From Microbulbifer variabilis ATCC 700307 (GTDB lineage: Bacteria; Pseudomonadota; Gammaproteobacteria; Pseudomonadales; Cellvibrionaceae), in contig NZ_AQYJ01000028.1 of assembly GCF_000380565.1 (NCBI RefSeq), positions 62,001-126,000 of the forward strand: a DNA stretch of 64,000 nucleotides. The letters are read 5' to 3'. Within the stretch, counting starts at the first letter, position 1; the number at the start of each line of letters is the position of its first letter. The translations under genes were made by a program, and so were the position numbers. The notes under the pieces were generated by a model. The model made no database searches, was not told the origin of the DNA, and saw nothing but the letters and a program-made list of their open reading frames with translations. Shown here piece by piece: positions 51,910 through 61,043 of this stretch.

Positions 51910-52506
51910 TTATTCCATTCCGCTGATAACCTCTTTCTTCATTAGCGAGATGACCTTACTGCTCATGGGCATTAATCGGTGCAGAATTACAGGGACTTCA
52001 TAGGAGGTGCCTATTCCGAGTTTGGCACTACTGTGGGGCATAATGGTGACATCATATTTTGTCCAGATGGAAACTGGATCTGTTGTTTCCAGCATATGGA
52101 TGCTCTGATTTAACCCTCGCAGGAATTCACTTCCGACGCGTAATTGCTTGCCACCTTTGTAGGGTAGGAAATTGGCCCAATAGCTGCCATGATGAGGGGA
52201 AGCGATAGAAATAAATTTATGTACCCTGCCAATACCATTCATCGACTGAAGATAATAGCGTGCAACAATACCTCCCATGCTGAATCCTACCAAGGTGCAG
52301 GTAGCTCCTTTTTTTACCAGTTTTTCCATCTTCGCCATCAGCTGTGAAGAAAGGTGCTCCATACCGTGCCAGCCGGAGTTATAACGCAGGTGAATGTAAT
52401 GGGTGTCGAATCCTGCATCCGCCAGAGCGTGTTGCATCCGTAGCAGGGAAGATCCACGGTCGAAAATTCCGGGTATCAGTAGAACTGTGTGACTTTTAGG
52501 ATTCAT
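51910..52506 (-). CDS. Lipase-like alpha/beta hydrolase
   Basis: The ATG at 52506 gives 198 residues starting just before the first fold strand (HTVLLIPGIFDRGSSL). The longer frame (to 52614) opens with TTG. The fold shows the oxyanion GIFDRG loop, the nucleophile elbow GFSMGGIVARYYL, Asp in TKYDVTIMPHSSA and His in VILHRLMPMS. This is the triacylglycerol-lipase/LipA-like group, acting on lipids or esters. No signal peptide is present in either start choice. Activity on a given lipid is not predictable. Confidence 0.8.
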   Translation of the reverse strand: MNPKSHTVLLIPGIFDRGSSLLRMQHALADAGFDTHYIHLRYNSGWHGMEHLSSQLMAKMEKLVKKGATCTLVGFSMGGIVARYYLQSMNGIGRVHKFISIASPHHGSYWANFLPYKGGKQLRVGSEFLRGLNQSIHMLETTDPVSIWTKYDVTIMPHSSAKLGIGTSYEVPVILHRLMPMSSKVISLMKKEVISGME

Positions 52507-52679
52507 CGCATAGAGTAGGAGTGATCTTCCACAGAGGTCCACTGAACCCCGAAGTTGAAGCCCTGTGAACTGCACCTGCCCAAAGTGTAGTTGGGCAAGA
52601 CTTGTGGCGATCAAATATCCCTCATAAGCTATTCAATCGCCAGCTATTCAATTGCCAAAAATTTTGAGGTAGGCAGAGG

Positions 52680-53612
52680 TTATTGATAGTCGCGCTGTTT
52701 TTCCGTGCCAAGAAGGAAAATAAGGGCATGATCCAGCCTGGCATTCCAAGACTTCTCATCGTGGGTATGCTCTACAAAAACCCGTGACTGCCAGTTGTTG
52801 TCGTTATAACCTCGCTTGCGCATAATCTTGTCCACAGCCTGTTGCAGAGGCGGATAAAAGCGGTCCAGTGTCTCGGTGCCATGATCAAAGTAAAAGCGAT
52901 GTTTTCCCGGTTCAGGTAGATTTTCCCGGAGGTATTTGCGAATGGATTCTGCGACAGGGAGTGTCTCTTCGGGACCGATGCCTGGCCAGTGGGTGGAAAT
53001 TGCTGCAGTAGCAGAGAATACTTGTGGATACTCCAACACCGCATAAAGGGAAATCAGTCCTCCCATACTGGAACCAGCGATAAAAGTGTTCTCTGGGTTA
53101 CGACTGACTTTATAGTTTGTATCTATATAAGGCTTTACCCTTTTTACCAGAAACTCCAGGTACCGGTCAGCTCGCAGCTCAGCTCGATTAAAAGGGTGCT
53201 TCACCCTTCGTGAAGACTCAGACATTAGATCTCGCGCTTTTTGCGGGAAATAATCACCATGGCGGCCATCTCCGCTATTGTGCAGTGCAACCACGATAAA
53301 AGGTCGCGTACGGCCCTCTGCGATCAGGCGGGATGCCGTTTCGTCTACACCCCATTCCTGCCCATTCCATGTAGTGCGGCTATCAAAAAGCATCTGCCCA
53401 TCATGCATATACAGAACAGCATAGGGAGCCTGGGCTGGGTATTCATCTGGCAGCCATACCTGTACTGGACGATCTGCAATGCCCTCGTAGGAAATGCTGG
53501 GCAATGTCTCCAGGGTGCCGGAAGCCAGCTGCGCCTCTGCGAAGGCCTTAGAGAAAAATGTAAAGGTTAGATAGCAAAGAAGAGCGAGTAAAATACGCAA
53601 GCTAGGAAGCAT
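52680..53612 (-). CDS. Secreted esterase (enterochelin esterase/EstD-like fold)
   Basis: The ATG at 53612 follows AGGTGG; a GTG three codons upstream is less likely. The 310-residue protein has a signal peptide ending near AFAEAQ (about residue 27). The esterase fold shows VLYMHDGQMLFD, GQEWGVDETASRLI, the nucleophile elbow GSSMGGLISLYA and a His in HTHDEKSWNARLDHAL. The family includes enterochelin, feruloyl and acetyl-xylan esterases, and substrate cannot be told. It sits after a hairpin (53675-53700) that separates it from the DUF5694 gene. Confidence 0.87.
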   Translation of the reverse strand: MLPSLRILLALLCYLTFTFFSKAFAEAQLASGTLETLPSISYEGIADRPVQVWLPDEYPAQAPYAVLYMHDGQMLFDSRTTWNGQEWGVDETASRLIAEGRTRPFIVVALHNSGDGRHGDYFPQKARDLMSESSRRVKHPFNRAELRADRYLEFLVKRVKPYIDTNYKVSRNPENTFIAGSSMGGLISLYAVLEYPQVFSATAAISTHWPGIGPEETLPVAESIRKYLRENLPEPGKHRFYFDHGTETLDRFYPPLQQAVDKIMRKRGYNDNNWQSRVFVEHTHDEKSWNARLDHALIFLLGTEKQRDYQ

Positions 53613-53674
53613 ATTATCCACCTATTGTAATCCATTGATTTGAAAATCAACTCTATGGAAAACTAGGGAACCCT

Positions 53675-53700
53675 GGCTCACCCCCCTTGGGGGATGAGCC
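53675..53700. repeat. GC-rich hairpin between esterase and DUF5694 genes
   Basis: GGCTCA, six C, then TT, five G and TGAGCC form a near-perfect stem (53675-53680 with 53695-53700). It lies just downstream of the minus-strand DUF5694 stop and lacks a U-run; it could be its 3' end structure. Confidence 0.5.
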
Positions 53701-53714
53701 AAAGCTGGATAGCT

Positions 53715-54542
53715 TTACAGGTAATCGTTTATTTCCCAGGCTTCGCGCTGAAGATCAGTGGCCAGAAGTGTTTTCATAAGGGCGGTATGACCTGAGCCTG
53801 CAATGGCGATAACCTTGGTTCCTGGCTGAGCCTTAGTCTGGATATTGGCATACATTCGAAAGTTTCTGTGCCACCAACTGACTGATGCATCTGCCCCTGA
53901 AAAACCCTCACCAGAGTCAATATCATTTACCATAAGATATAGGTTCATATTTTTTCTGTCTCTCTCAACAGAGTTATCGATCTGGAGTAATTGTCTTAAG
54001 GTTAGCGTTTTGTGTTGCTTGCTGGACAAATTCCCGAACTCTTCTATCTCTGTATCGAATATTTTCTTTCTTTCTGGTGTATTGGTACTCATATAGTTCA
54101 TGAGCTTGGACCCATCCCAGTGCACCTGATTTTCATCATAGCAGATAACGCCACTTAGCTTTGCTTTAGCTGCAATGCGAAAGCCCAACTGCTGACTTTC
54201 ATTGACTTCAAGCCTATGTTGTCCATTCAGATAAGACTGAAATTTTTTATCAATCTTGTTTTGGATGCTCGGGTCACATTCAAGCATTACATGGGTGGGG
54301 GACTCGCTTGCGAGTTTTTCAGTTAATTGCTCCAGATAGGCTTGATTTTCAGGTGTTAGCACATCAATAACATTCAGCTTTACTGTATCTCGGCCAGGAT
54401 TTGCGAAATGAAAGGTACCGAATAACATTACCTGAGCTGTCGGTGCTTCAGGGCTGGATAATACTTCTTTTTCCGCAGCCCAACTTGCAGAACAATATAC
54501 TAAAATGATTGTACTGCTAAAGATTTTTATAAAATTTTTCAT
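53715..54542 (-). CDS. DUF5694 (TraB/TIKI-like) secreted protein
   Basis: This 275-residue protein has a signal peptide ending in ASWAAEK (about residue 22). Motifs GTFHFANPG (about 42-50), ESPTHVMLECDP and GSGHTALMKTL fit the EreA/TIKI/TraB-like fold, where GTxH, Glu and GxGH positions are functional in characterised relatives. NNDIDSGEG-like Asp residues add possible metal ligands. The function of DUF5694 proteins is unknown; a secreted hydrolase is an inference from the fold. A tandem second copy at 54581-55403 is broken. Confidence 0.8.
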   Translation of the reverse strand: MKNFIKIFSSTIILVYCSASWAAEKEVLSSPEAPTAQVMLFGTFHFANPGRDTVKLNVIDVLTPENQAYLEQLTEKLASESPTHVMLECDPSIQNKIDKKFQSYLNGQHRLEVNESQQLGFRIAAKAKLSGVICYDENQVHWDGSKLMNYMSTNTPERKKIFDTEIEEFGNLSSKQHKTLTLRQLLQIDNSVERDRKNMNLYLMVNDIDSGEGFSGADASVSWWHRNFRMYANIQTKAQPGTKVIAIAGSGHTALMKTLLATDLQREAWEINDYL

Positions 54543-54580
54543 TGTTATCCTTATTTGCCAGCGGCTATTTTAAATAATTA

Positions 54581-55403
54581 TTACAGGTATTCATTAACAT
54601 CCCAAGGGTGGCGACTTTTGTCAACCTTCTGAAGGGACTTTAGAATAGCGGTATGGCCAGATCCACCGATAGCGATTACTTTAGTTCCCGGTTGGCTTGA
54701 ACCTGTATATTGGCGTACATGCGAAAATTGTGATGCCACGAGCTGGTTGCTGCATCGGCATCGATAAATTCCTGCCCCACACCAATATCATTTCCCATGA
54801 TATAGAGATTCATGTTATCTCTATCTTCTATGGGATTATTATGAAATTCGAGCAATTGGCCTAAAGATAAACTCTTATTTCTCTGGGAAGTTTCTTTGCT
54901 GAGCTTTTTTTTAGTTTTCATGAATTTTCTTTCTTCTGGAGTTTCTTTGGCCATATACTCTCTTAGTTCAGCACCTTTCCAGTGAACATTTCTTTCATCA
55001 TAACATATGACACTTTTCAGTCCCGCCTTACGGTTATACGAAATCCCAGTTACTGATTTTCATTTACACTAAGTTCGTGACTGCCATTTTTATAAGAATT
55101 GAATTTCTGATCCATTTGTCTCTGGTGTGTTGATGGACATTCAATTAATACATGGGTAGGGGGTTCATCCGTAAGTTTGCTGGTGAGTTCTTCCAAATAG
55201 TCCTGGTTACTGGGTGTCAGTGCATTTGTCACCTCTGACTTTACTGTGTCCAATCCTGGGTTGTGAAAATGAAATACACCAAATAGCATTACCTGGACAG
55301 GTTGTATCTTCAGGTCGGCTGGTATTGATTTATGATTTGCATAGATTATAGAGCTAACACCAAAAGCAAATATGCCAGATATAATTGAGATGATTGCTCT
55401 CAT
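54581..55403 (-). pseudogene. Decayed tandem copy of the DUF5694 gene
   Basis: Hand alignment with the intact gene shows the same order: signal peptide, FGVFHFHNPGLDTV, THVLIECPS, NENQ, then a TAA stop where the intact copy has Gln. A frameshift follows near VRRD, after which LKSVICYDERNVHW and the middle of the protein can be read. A second frameshift lies after the NIQVQ block, with the C-terminal PGTKVIAIGGSGHTAILKSL in another frame, ending at TAA 54581-54583. One nonsense and two frame changes make it a pseudogene. It follows the DUF5694 gene's own start by only about 40 bases. Confidence 0.85.
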
Positions 55404-55600
55404 TGTTTACTCCCTGTTTTCATATAATAGAAAGATGAGAATTGCTTATCATTAGACGCTACAGAATAACAAGGAGATGCAGCAAAAAGAATTTTTTGCT
55501 GCCTTTCAACATAAACTATTTGATACGTTTGTCTTAAGTAAATGTTTATAATGCCATTTGATTAGGCACCTAAGTTGGGAAATTTATATTTTAGAAAAAG

Positions 55601-56092
55601 CTAGGCGTTACCTCGAATTTGAGAAACAGTTGCGCTGGCATTTTTCATCCTTGCAGCCTGGGCAACTTCCTTAGTTACAATGGTTTTGCCAATTGGAGAT
55701 AAGGAAATACCGGCAAGCTTAAGATGTTGGATTCCAAATGGAATGCCAATAATGGTTAAAAAGCAGGCAAGAGCATGAACCAAATGGCCAATAGCCAGCC
55801 AGATACCTGCGAATAGGAACCAGATAATATTGCCCACTAAGCCAAACCCGCTGGTACCTATGTCCTCATTTAAGGTTAGTTCTTTGCGTGATATTGCTTC
55901 ACGACCAAAGGGAAAGAATGAAAACTTACCCATAACAAAGCAGGCTCTCCCCCAGGGAATACCGATAATACTGATAAATGCTACTAGAGCAAAAAACCAC
56001 CAGCAGAGGCCCATAACAAAACCACCTAATATAAACCAAAGAAAATTTCCCAGAGTTCTCATACTTAGCTTTAGTATCCTATCTATACTCAT
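55601..56092 (-). CDS. yccF: YccF family membrane protein
   Basis: This 163-residue protein has two YccF (DUF307) repeats. Each has a hydrophobic stretch with Trp/Gly positions: LGNFLWFILGGFVMGLCWWF with IIGIPWGRACF, and VGNIIWFLFAGIWLAIGHLV with IIGIPFGIQHLKLA, followed by SFFPFG/SLSPIG. It is an inner-membrane protein; YccF function is not established. The start is an ATG 10 codons before another ATG, and the longer form is kept. Confidence 0.85.
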   Translation of the reverse strand: MSIDRILKLSMRTLGNFLWFILGGFVMGLCWWFFALVAFISIIGIPWGRACFVMGKFSFFPFGREAISRKELTLNEDIGTSGFGLVGNIIWFLFAGIWLAIGHLVHALACFLTIIGIPFGIQHLKLAGISLSPIGKTIVTKEVAQAARMKNASATVSQIRGNA

Positions 56093-56937
56093 TAAAAATT
56101 TATTGCATCTGGTTAGAAAATGCCAGATTTATAGCTCGTAATCAATCATCAATGTAATCTCTTATTTAGAATCAAGTGCTTTGTGGCTTAGACGCTTTAT
56201 CCTGAGTGTTTGGATGCACCGTTTAAATTATTTTTGCTGGTGGTATTTTTGGTATTGTGCCAAATGGCTTCTCAATTTTTTATAAGGGTGTAATGCTATG
56301 AAAGCAGAGAGTTCTTGATATTTATATTTTTGCTATGAAGCTGCTTAATAATGGAGCAGGTCATCTATCATTTTATGATAGTTGGACCTTAAATAACATA
56401 AAGTTGATAAATGGTTGCCTGAATTCAACTGACAATGCTCCCTATATCCTGAAGTAGCAATGAAAAATAAGAGGTAGAAAGCTGGGAAAGATGATTTATC
56501 AGTAAATTGTTAGTGGCGGGTTCTATCTTCTGGAGATACTCCTTAATTAAACCACCAAATCGATTGTTAGAAGGATAGGATAATATACCTGCCATTTGAT
56601 TATTATAAATATCGAAGCATACACTGACACTCTGGATATCTGGTACCTTCAATTGCGGCAAGTTACTATCTTACCGGTATTAATCCTGATTAACTTATCT
56701 ATTCGATTAATATGTTGTATAACTATCAGCCCAGTTTGAATATTATTTGCAGACTTGATAGATAGTCCAGGAATAATAAGGTTTAGATAGATGAAATACG
56801 ATTGATATAAAATTGATTGTGAATTTGAAGAAAATTTATTCTTGATATACCTGTGTGGGATAGAGGTTATAAATGCGCTCTGTGGACTTACTGGCGATAA
56901 ACCTGGGTTATTTTATCACAAAGCGCACTGGAGTTTA
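56093..56937. other. 845-base AT-rich region with no clear gene
   Basis: A 78-codon minus-strand frame (56425-56661) opens with TTG. It has a Cys/Asp-rich start and a helical end but no recognisable domain or ribosome binding site, so it is not called. The rest holds nothing I can identify. Confidence 0.5.
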
Positions 56938-57168
56938 TTAACTACGCCAGTAGTTATTCGCCGCCGCCACAGTCTGGAAATTGATAGCAACAACTTGGGA
57001 GGATGCGATCAGGCTATCGGCATTTTCCTCATAGGAGGCCCTTAGTTTTCCTCTTACTTCGTCAGAAGGTTGAGTATATTTTACTCCCATTCTGGATAGT
57101 TTCATCGCCAGCTCAAAACCCTGCTGTGCATTTTCGGTAATCAGGCTTTCTAACCAAATTTGAGACAT
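56938..57168 (-). CDS. Hypothetical small protein
   Basis: The ATG at 57168 follows GAGAGGGA at a good distance and gives 76 residues; an upstream ATG at 57183 lacks this. The product is soluble and mostly helical (MSQIWLESLITENAQQGFEL, EEVRGKLRAS-like). It has no signal peptide, cysteine cluster or known motif. It lies beside the bacterial PH-domain gene on the same strand. No function can be assigned. Confidence 0.6.
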   Translation of the reverse strand: MSQIWLESLITENAQQGFELAMKLSRMGVKYTQPSDEVRGKLRASYEENADSLIASSQVVAINFQTVAAANNYWRS

Positions 57169-57270
57169 GAAATTCCCTCTCATTTGTTTAATCGATATAG
57201 TTTAAGAACTTATGCCCTGGTGATGGTTAAACCAAGCCAAAACATAGTGGGTTAATGTTCACTTAGTCAA

Positions 57271-57648
57271 TCAGTCGAGAACATACTTGCTGATGTGTTG
57301 ATTGAACTGGACAAGATCAAAGGAGCCTTTGATTTCAAATTCGACCTTACCAACTTCGCTGAGATAAACCACAATTTCACAGTCCATATCCAATGTGCCT
57401 GCAGTTTCAACTGAGAAAGCCTGAATTCTACTGTAGGGCAAGGATGTGTAATCTACTTTAGATCCGGTCAATCCCTGCACATTGGCTGCAATAATACGCT
57501 TGTTGGTGAATACTACCTGGTCTCTTATTGCCTTGAAGCCTGCGAAAATGGATTCACCATCTATCAGGAACTTATTAAATTCATCCCTGGCAGAGGAGAT
57601 ATCAATGGGCTTTAGTTTGAAGACAGAGGAGTTTTTGAAGTCGATCAC
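57271..57648 (-). CDS. Bacterial PH-domain protein
   Basis: This 125-residue protein starts at a GTG after GGGAAGAG. It matches the bPH_1 domain: SIFAGFKAIRDQVVFTNKRIIAANVQGLTGSK and DYTSLPYSRIQAFSVET, with a C-terminal amphipathic helix (FDLVQFNQHISKYVL). These proteins form ring-like oligomers near membranes; role unknown. Neighbouring small genes may form one transcript. Confidence 0.8.
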   Translation of the reverse strand: MIDFKNSSVFKLKPIDISSARDEFNKFLIDGESIFAGFKAIRDQVVFTNKRIIAANVQGLTGSKVDYTSLPYSRIQAFSVETAGTLDMDCEIVVYLSEVGKVEFEIKGSFDLVQFNQHISKYVLD

Positions 57649-57753
57649 AGCTCTTCCCTGGTGGATCTAAAAGCAATTATGCTTAGATTAACACTAAGGT
57701 GTAAGGAATAGTAGTATGTATTATTGGTAACTATTTGTTAAGTAGAACATAAA

Positions 57754-58257
57754 TTACCTAGTGATTTGTCCTAAGGTGTTGAGCTTGATTATTGATCTTA
57801 TCGACATAAGAATCTCACCAAGTAGGTTTTTCCCGGTCCAGTTATCTGGATTCAATATTCTGTTGTCATCCGAACTCATGCCTATACCCCAAATTAAGTC
57901 ATGAGGAGAAGACTCAGCTAAGATTTTATTGTTCGTTTCAAGTAACCTCTCTTTTAAGTCTTCGTGTTGCGTAAACTTCAGATAGTTCGCTGTCCAAACT
58001 ACCCCAAGTTTGTGTTGATCCCAGGTTTTTGATTCATAACCTAGAACGGCTCTACCTAGCCTTTGTTGCTCGGATGGATTTTCTTCTTTGAGGATGTTAT
58101 CAGCGGTCTTAATATCGCCGAAAAGTATTGCCTTTTTGTACATCATATACTGTTCGCAGCAGTTGTAGGTTTGACCATCGATATCTGATATATCTCTCAG
58201 TGTCCACTGCCCAAATTGATGCTTCCAAAAAAAGTAAAACTTTTCTGTTTCCCTCAT
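57754..58257 (-). CDS. NADAR domain protein (YbiA-like)
   Basis: This 167-residue protein is a NADAR (DUF1768/YbiA) member: FYFFWKHQFGQWTLRDI, YNCCEQYMMYKKA, NILKEENPSEQQRLGRAV, LLETNNKILAESSPHDLIWGIGMS and NWTGKNLLGEILM. Characterised relatives include N-glycosidases, such as YbiA on riboflavin intermediates, and NADAR enzymes that remove ADP-ribose from guanine in DNA (antitoxin to DarT1). No DarT-like toxin is adjacent here, so a stand-alone housekeeping or defence role is open. The ATG has an AAGGAA ribosome binding site. Confidence 0.9.
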   Translation of the reverse strand: MRETEKFYFFWKHQFGQWTLRDISDIDGQTYNCCEQYMMYKKAILFGDIKTADNILKEENPSEQQRLGRAVLGYESKTWDQHKLGVVWTANYLKFTQHEDLKERLLETNNKILAESSPHDLIWGIGMSSDDNRILNPDNWTGKNLLGEILMSIRSIIKLNTLGQITR

Positions 58258-58342
58258 TGAATTTTCCTTACTTGGATGTCGTGAATTCTAGGAGAGTGAT
58301 AATACAGATCAACTAAATGGATTATCAGATACTCTTGATTAA

Positions 58343-59263
58343 TTATTCACGTATCACCAGTGCTCTCAGAAACAGCTTGATTGTGGGGTGCTCAGCTGCA
58401 CTTTTTTTGAAAGTCGCTGCATTTTGAATACGGTAATGAAATTTCCCTGATAGCAGGGGCAGGAGCTGATGTGCTTGAACATATTTACGTGCAAGATACT
58501 CAGGCAGAAACCCGATAAAAGATCCAGAGAGAATCATGGCGAGTCTTGCTGCCATATGGTTGGCGGTGGAGCGTTTGGGAAAAAGGCGATAGAGATGAGC
58601 TGCACCAGATAAAACAGCATGGCTGGGAGCGGCCAGTTCCTGCTGAGTGAGTAACTCTTCACTAATTTTGTTGGCTTGGGCACACGGGTGATTGGCGCCA
58701 CAGTAAAGGGTGGATTGATGTTGGAATAGAGGTTGGTAGTCTAAACCCGGCCTGTGTGAATGCAGCGGGTTGATGCCAACATCGGCGCGGCCGGCGAGGA
58801 TTTCCAACTCCAGCTCCTGGGGTGCGGCCAGTTGGACCTCCAGGTGTAACTGGGGGGCCTGTTCTCTCAGGCGAGCAATGGTTGCGGGCAGGTCTAGCTG
58901 GGGGATTTCCAATACGTCATCCGGCATCACCAGGCGTAGAGTACCGGTAAGCTGGGACTGAATAGCGTTAACCTGGCTTCTAAAGGCATCCAGATGCCCA
59001 TCCAGTTCCAAAATTGCCTGAAAGAGGGTTTCTCCCTCTGGTGTCAGTTTGAAATCGGCACGCCCGCGAGAGCGGAGGCATAGTTGCATACCCAGACGGG
59101 TCTCCAGGTCAGAGATATGAACACTGATGGTGGAGCGCCCGATGTTGAGCGCTACTTCTGCCGGTGCCAGACCGCCGGCGCGCACTACTTCTCGAAAGAC
59201 TCTCAGCAGACGGAGATCCATATCGCTGAGGCGACCACCCAGAGCACTTTTTGCCTTGCTCAT
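58343..59263 (-). CDS. LysR-family regulator, divergent to the semialdehyde dehydrogenase gene
   Basis: This 306-residue LysR protein has its winged helix near residues 15-75 (MDLRLLRVFREVVRAGGLA, NIGRSTISVHISDLETRLGMQLC) and an effector domain after about 95 (LRLVMPDDVLEIPQLDL). The helix-turn-helix ISVHISDLE is clear. It is transcribed away from the dehydrogenase and aminotransferase genes (59468-62357) from a ~200-base divergent region and is the likely regulator of omega-amino acid catabolism. The effector is not known. Confidence 0.9.
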   Translation of the reverse strand: MSKAKSALGGRLSDMDLRLLRVFREVVRAGGLAPAEVALNIGRSTISVHISDLETRLGMQLCLRSRGRADFKLTPEGETLFQAILELDGHLDAFRSQVNAIQSQLTGTLRLVMPDDVLEIPQLDLPATIARLREQAPQLHLEVQLAAPQELELEILAGRADVGINPLHSHRPGLDYQPLFQHQSTLYCGANHPCAQANKISEELLTQQELAAPSHAVLSGAAHLYRLFPKRSTANHMAARLAMILSGSFIGFLPEYLARKYVQAHQLLPLLSGKFHYRIQNAATFKKSAAEHPTIKLFLRALVIRE

Positions 59264-59467
59264 TTGCCGAATTCTCCCGTGTTTTCCACGAATTTTTGCC
59301 GTAACTTAGCATTGCTAGGCAGCTGTAAGGGGAAAGGCCTTAGCTGCTTTGAGATAAAGTTTGATAAATATAAATTTTAGTTGCAAAAATACTACTATTC
59401 TCCCCCCCTAGCTGCGGCCAAAATCGCCGCAATACTATTAATAACACGCAATTATCAGGAGTTTCCG

Positions 59468-60913
59468 GTGAAACTGGCGAATCCAGACCTGTTGAAGTTT
59501 CAGAACTATATCGATGGAGAGTGGCGGGATGCTGAGGGCACCGCAGAGGTGCGTGATCCGGCCAATGGCGAGTTGTTGGGCAAAGTAGCCGATGGTTCAG
59601 CGGCAGATGCAGAGGCAGCGGTAGCCGCAGCTAACGCGGCTTTCCCAGAGTGGAGCCGCCGCACCGCCGGCGAACGTGCCGCCATCCTCAAGCGCTGGTA
59701 TCAGCTAATTATGGATAACAGCGATGATTTGGCGCGTATCCTCACTTTGGAGCAGGGCAAGCCCCTGGCGGAAGCCAAGGGTGAAATTCTCTACGGCGCT
59801 TCTTTTATCGAGTGGTTTGCGGAGGAGTGCCGCCGCGCTTACGGCCAGACGATTCCTACCCACAACCCGGCGATGCGTCTGAGCACCATCCGCCAGCCAG
59901 TGGGTGTTGTAACCTGCATTACACCGTGGAACTTCCCCAACGCGATGATTACCCGCAAAGCGGCGCCTGCGCTGGCAGCTGGCTGTACCGTGGTGATCAA
60001 ACCCGCTCTCGAGACCCCGCTTTCCGCACTGGCTCTTTGTCGGCTGGCAGAAGAGGCTGGCCTGCCCAAGGGCACTATCAATGTTGTGACTGGCACTGAT
60101 GCGCCGGGCATCGGCAGAGTACTGACCCAGGATCCCCGTGTGGCCAAATTCACTTTCACTGGTTCCACTGCTGTCGGCAAGCTGCTGATGGCCCAGTGCG
60201 CCAGCACGGTGAAGAAGATGTCCATGGAGCTGGGTGGAAATGCCCCCTTTATCGTTTTCGATGATGCAGATATCGATACCGCAGTGAAGGCCTGTGTAGC
60301 GACCAAGTTCCGCAATGCCGGCCAAGTGTGTGTAGCCACCAATCGTATCTATGTGCACGAATCTGTGCACGATGAGTTCGTAGAAAAACTGCGTGCTGAA
60401 GTGGCTGCAATGCAGATTGGCCACGGCACAGAAGAGGGGGTGAATATGGGCCCGATGATCTTCCGCCGTGCGGTAGATCGCGTTCAGGGCCTGGTGCAGG
60501 ATGCGGTAGCGGCTGGCGCCAAGATCGAAATTGGCGGAGAGCAGCTGCCAAATGGTGAGAACTATTTTGCCCCGACCCTGATCACCAGTGTTACTGACGA
60601 TATGCGTATTGCTCAGGAGGAAAATTTTGGACCGATTGCGGCAGTGCAGAAGTTTACCGAGGAAGATGATGTAGTTCGCCGTGCTAATGATACTCCCTAT
60701 GGCCTGGCCGCTTATGTAATGAGTGAGAATATTCGTCGCGCTAACCGAGTGGTCGAGGCACTTGAATACGGCATGATTGCCTGCAACACCGGGGTTTTCT
60801 CCACTACGGTCGCACCTTTTGGCGGCACCAAGGAGTCCGGTATTGGTCGCGAGGGGGGAGTTGAGGGTATGGCCGAATTCTACGAGACCAAATACTGCTG
60901 CTTCGGTGCTTGA
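59468..60913 (+). CDS. gabD: NAD(P)-dependent succinate-semialdehyde dehydrogenase
   Basis: The GTG at 59468 follows CAGGAG and gives 481 residues, the normal GabD length; the longer frame adds a poor N-terminus. Aldehyde dehydrogenase signatures are present: PWNFPNAMITRKAAPALAAG, GSTAVGKLL, general-base Glu in MELGGNAPFIVFD and catalytic Cys in GQVCVATNRIYV. Sequence is closest to succinate or glutarate semialdehyde dehydrogenases. The omega-aminotransferase gene begins 130 bases later on the same strand, so the pair would convert an amino acid such as GABA to the acid. A LysR gene is divergent. Confidence 0.92.
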   Translation: MKLANPDLLKFQNYIDGEWRDAEGTAEVRDPANGELLGKVADGSAADAEAAVAAANAAFPEWSRRTAGERAAILKRWYQLIMDNSDDLARILTLEQGKPLAEAKGEILYGASFIEWFAEECRRAYGQTIPTHNPAMRLSTIRQPVGVVTCITPWNFPNAMITRKAAPALAAGCTVVIKPALETPLSALALCRLAEEAGLPKGTINVVTGTDAPGIGRVLTQDPRVAKFTFTGSTAVGKLLMAQCASTVKKMSMELGGNAPFIVFDDADIDTAVKACVATKFRNAGQVCVATNRIYVHESVHDEFVEKLRAEVAAMQIGHGTEEGVNMGPMIFRRAVDRVQGLVQDAVAAGAKIEIGGEQLPNGENYFAPTLITSVTDDMRIAQEENFGPIAAVQKFTEEDDVVRRANDTPYGLAAYVMSENIRRANRVVEALEYGMIACNTGVFSTTVAPFGGTKESGIGREGGVEGMAEFYETKYCCFGA

Positions 60914-60979
60914 CCCACAGGTCCGAACGGTTATGCCACGCGCTTGTCTGAAATTGCACAAGCGCCTTGAGAGATTAGC

Positions 60980-60996
60980 GGGAGCCAATGGCTCCC
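60980..60996. repeat. Short hairpin between gabD and the aminotransferase gene
   Basis: GGGAGCC (60980-60986), a 3-base loop and GGCTCCC (60990-60996) form a 7-bp stem in the intercistronic gap. It may stabilise or separate the two coding parts of the message. Confidence 0.45.
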
Positions 60997-61043
60997 AAAT
61001 CCGAATACATTGAAATTTCAGGGAACTTGCGGAGATACAGTTT

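Noticed and set aside
56425-56661. A 78-codon minus-strand frame.
   Set aside because: TTG start with no ribosome binding site and no recognisable domain; left uncalled.
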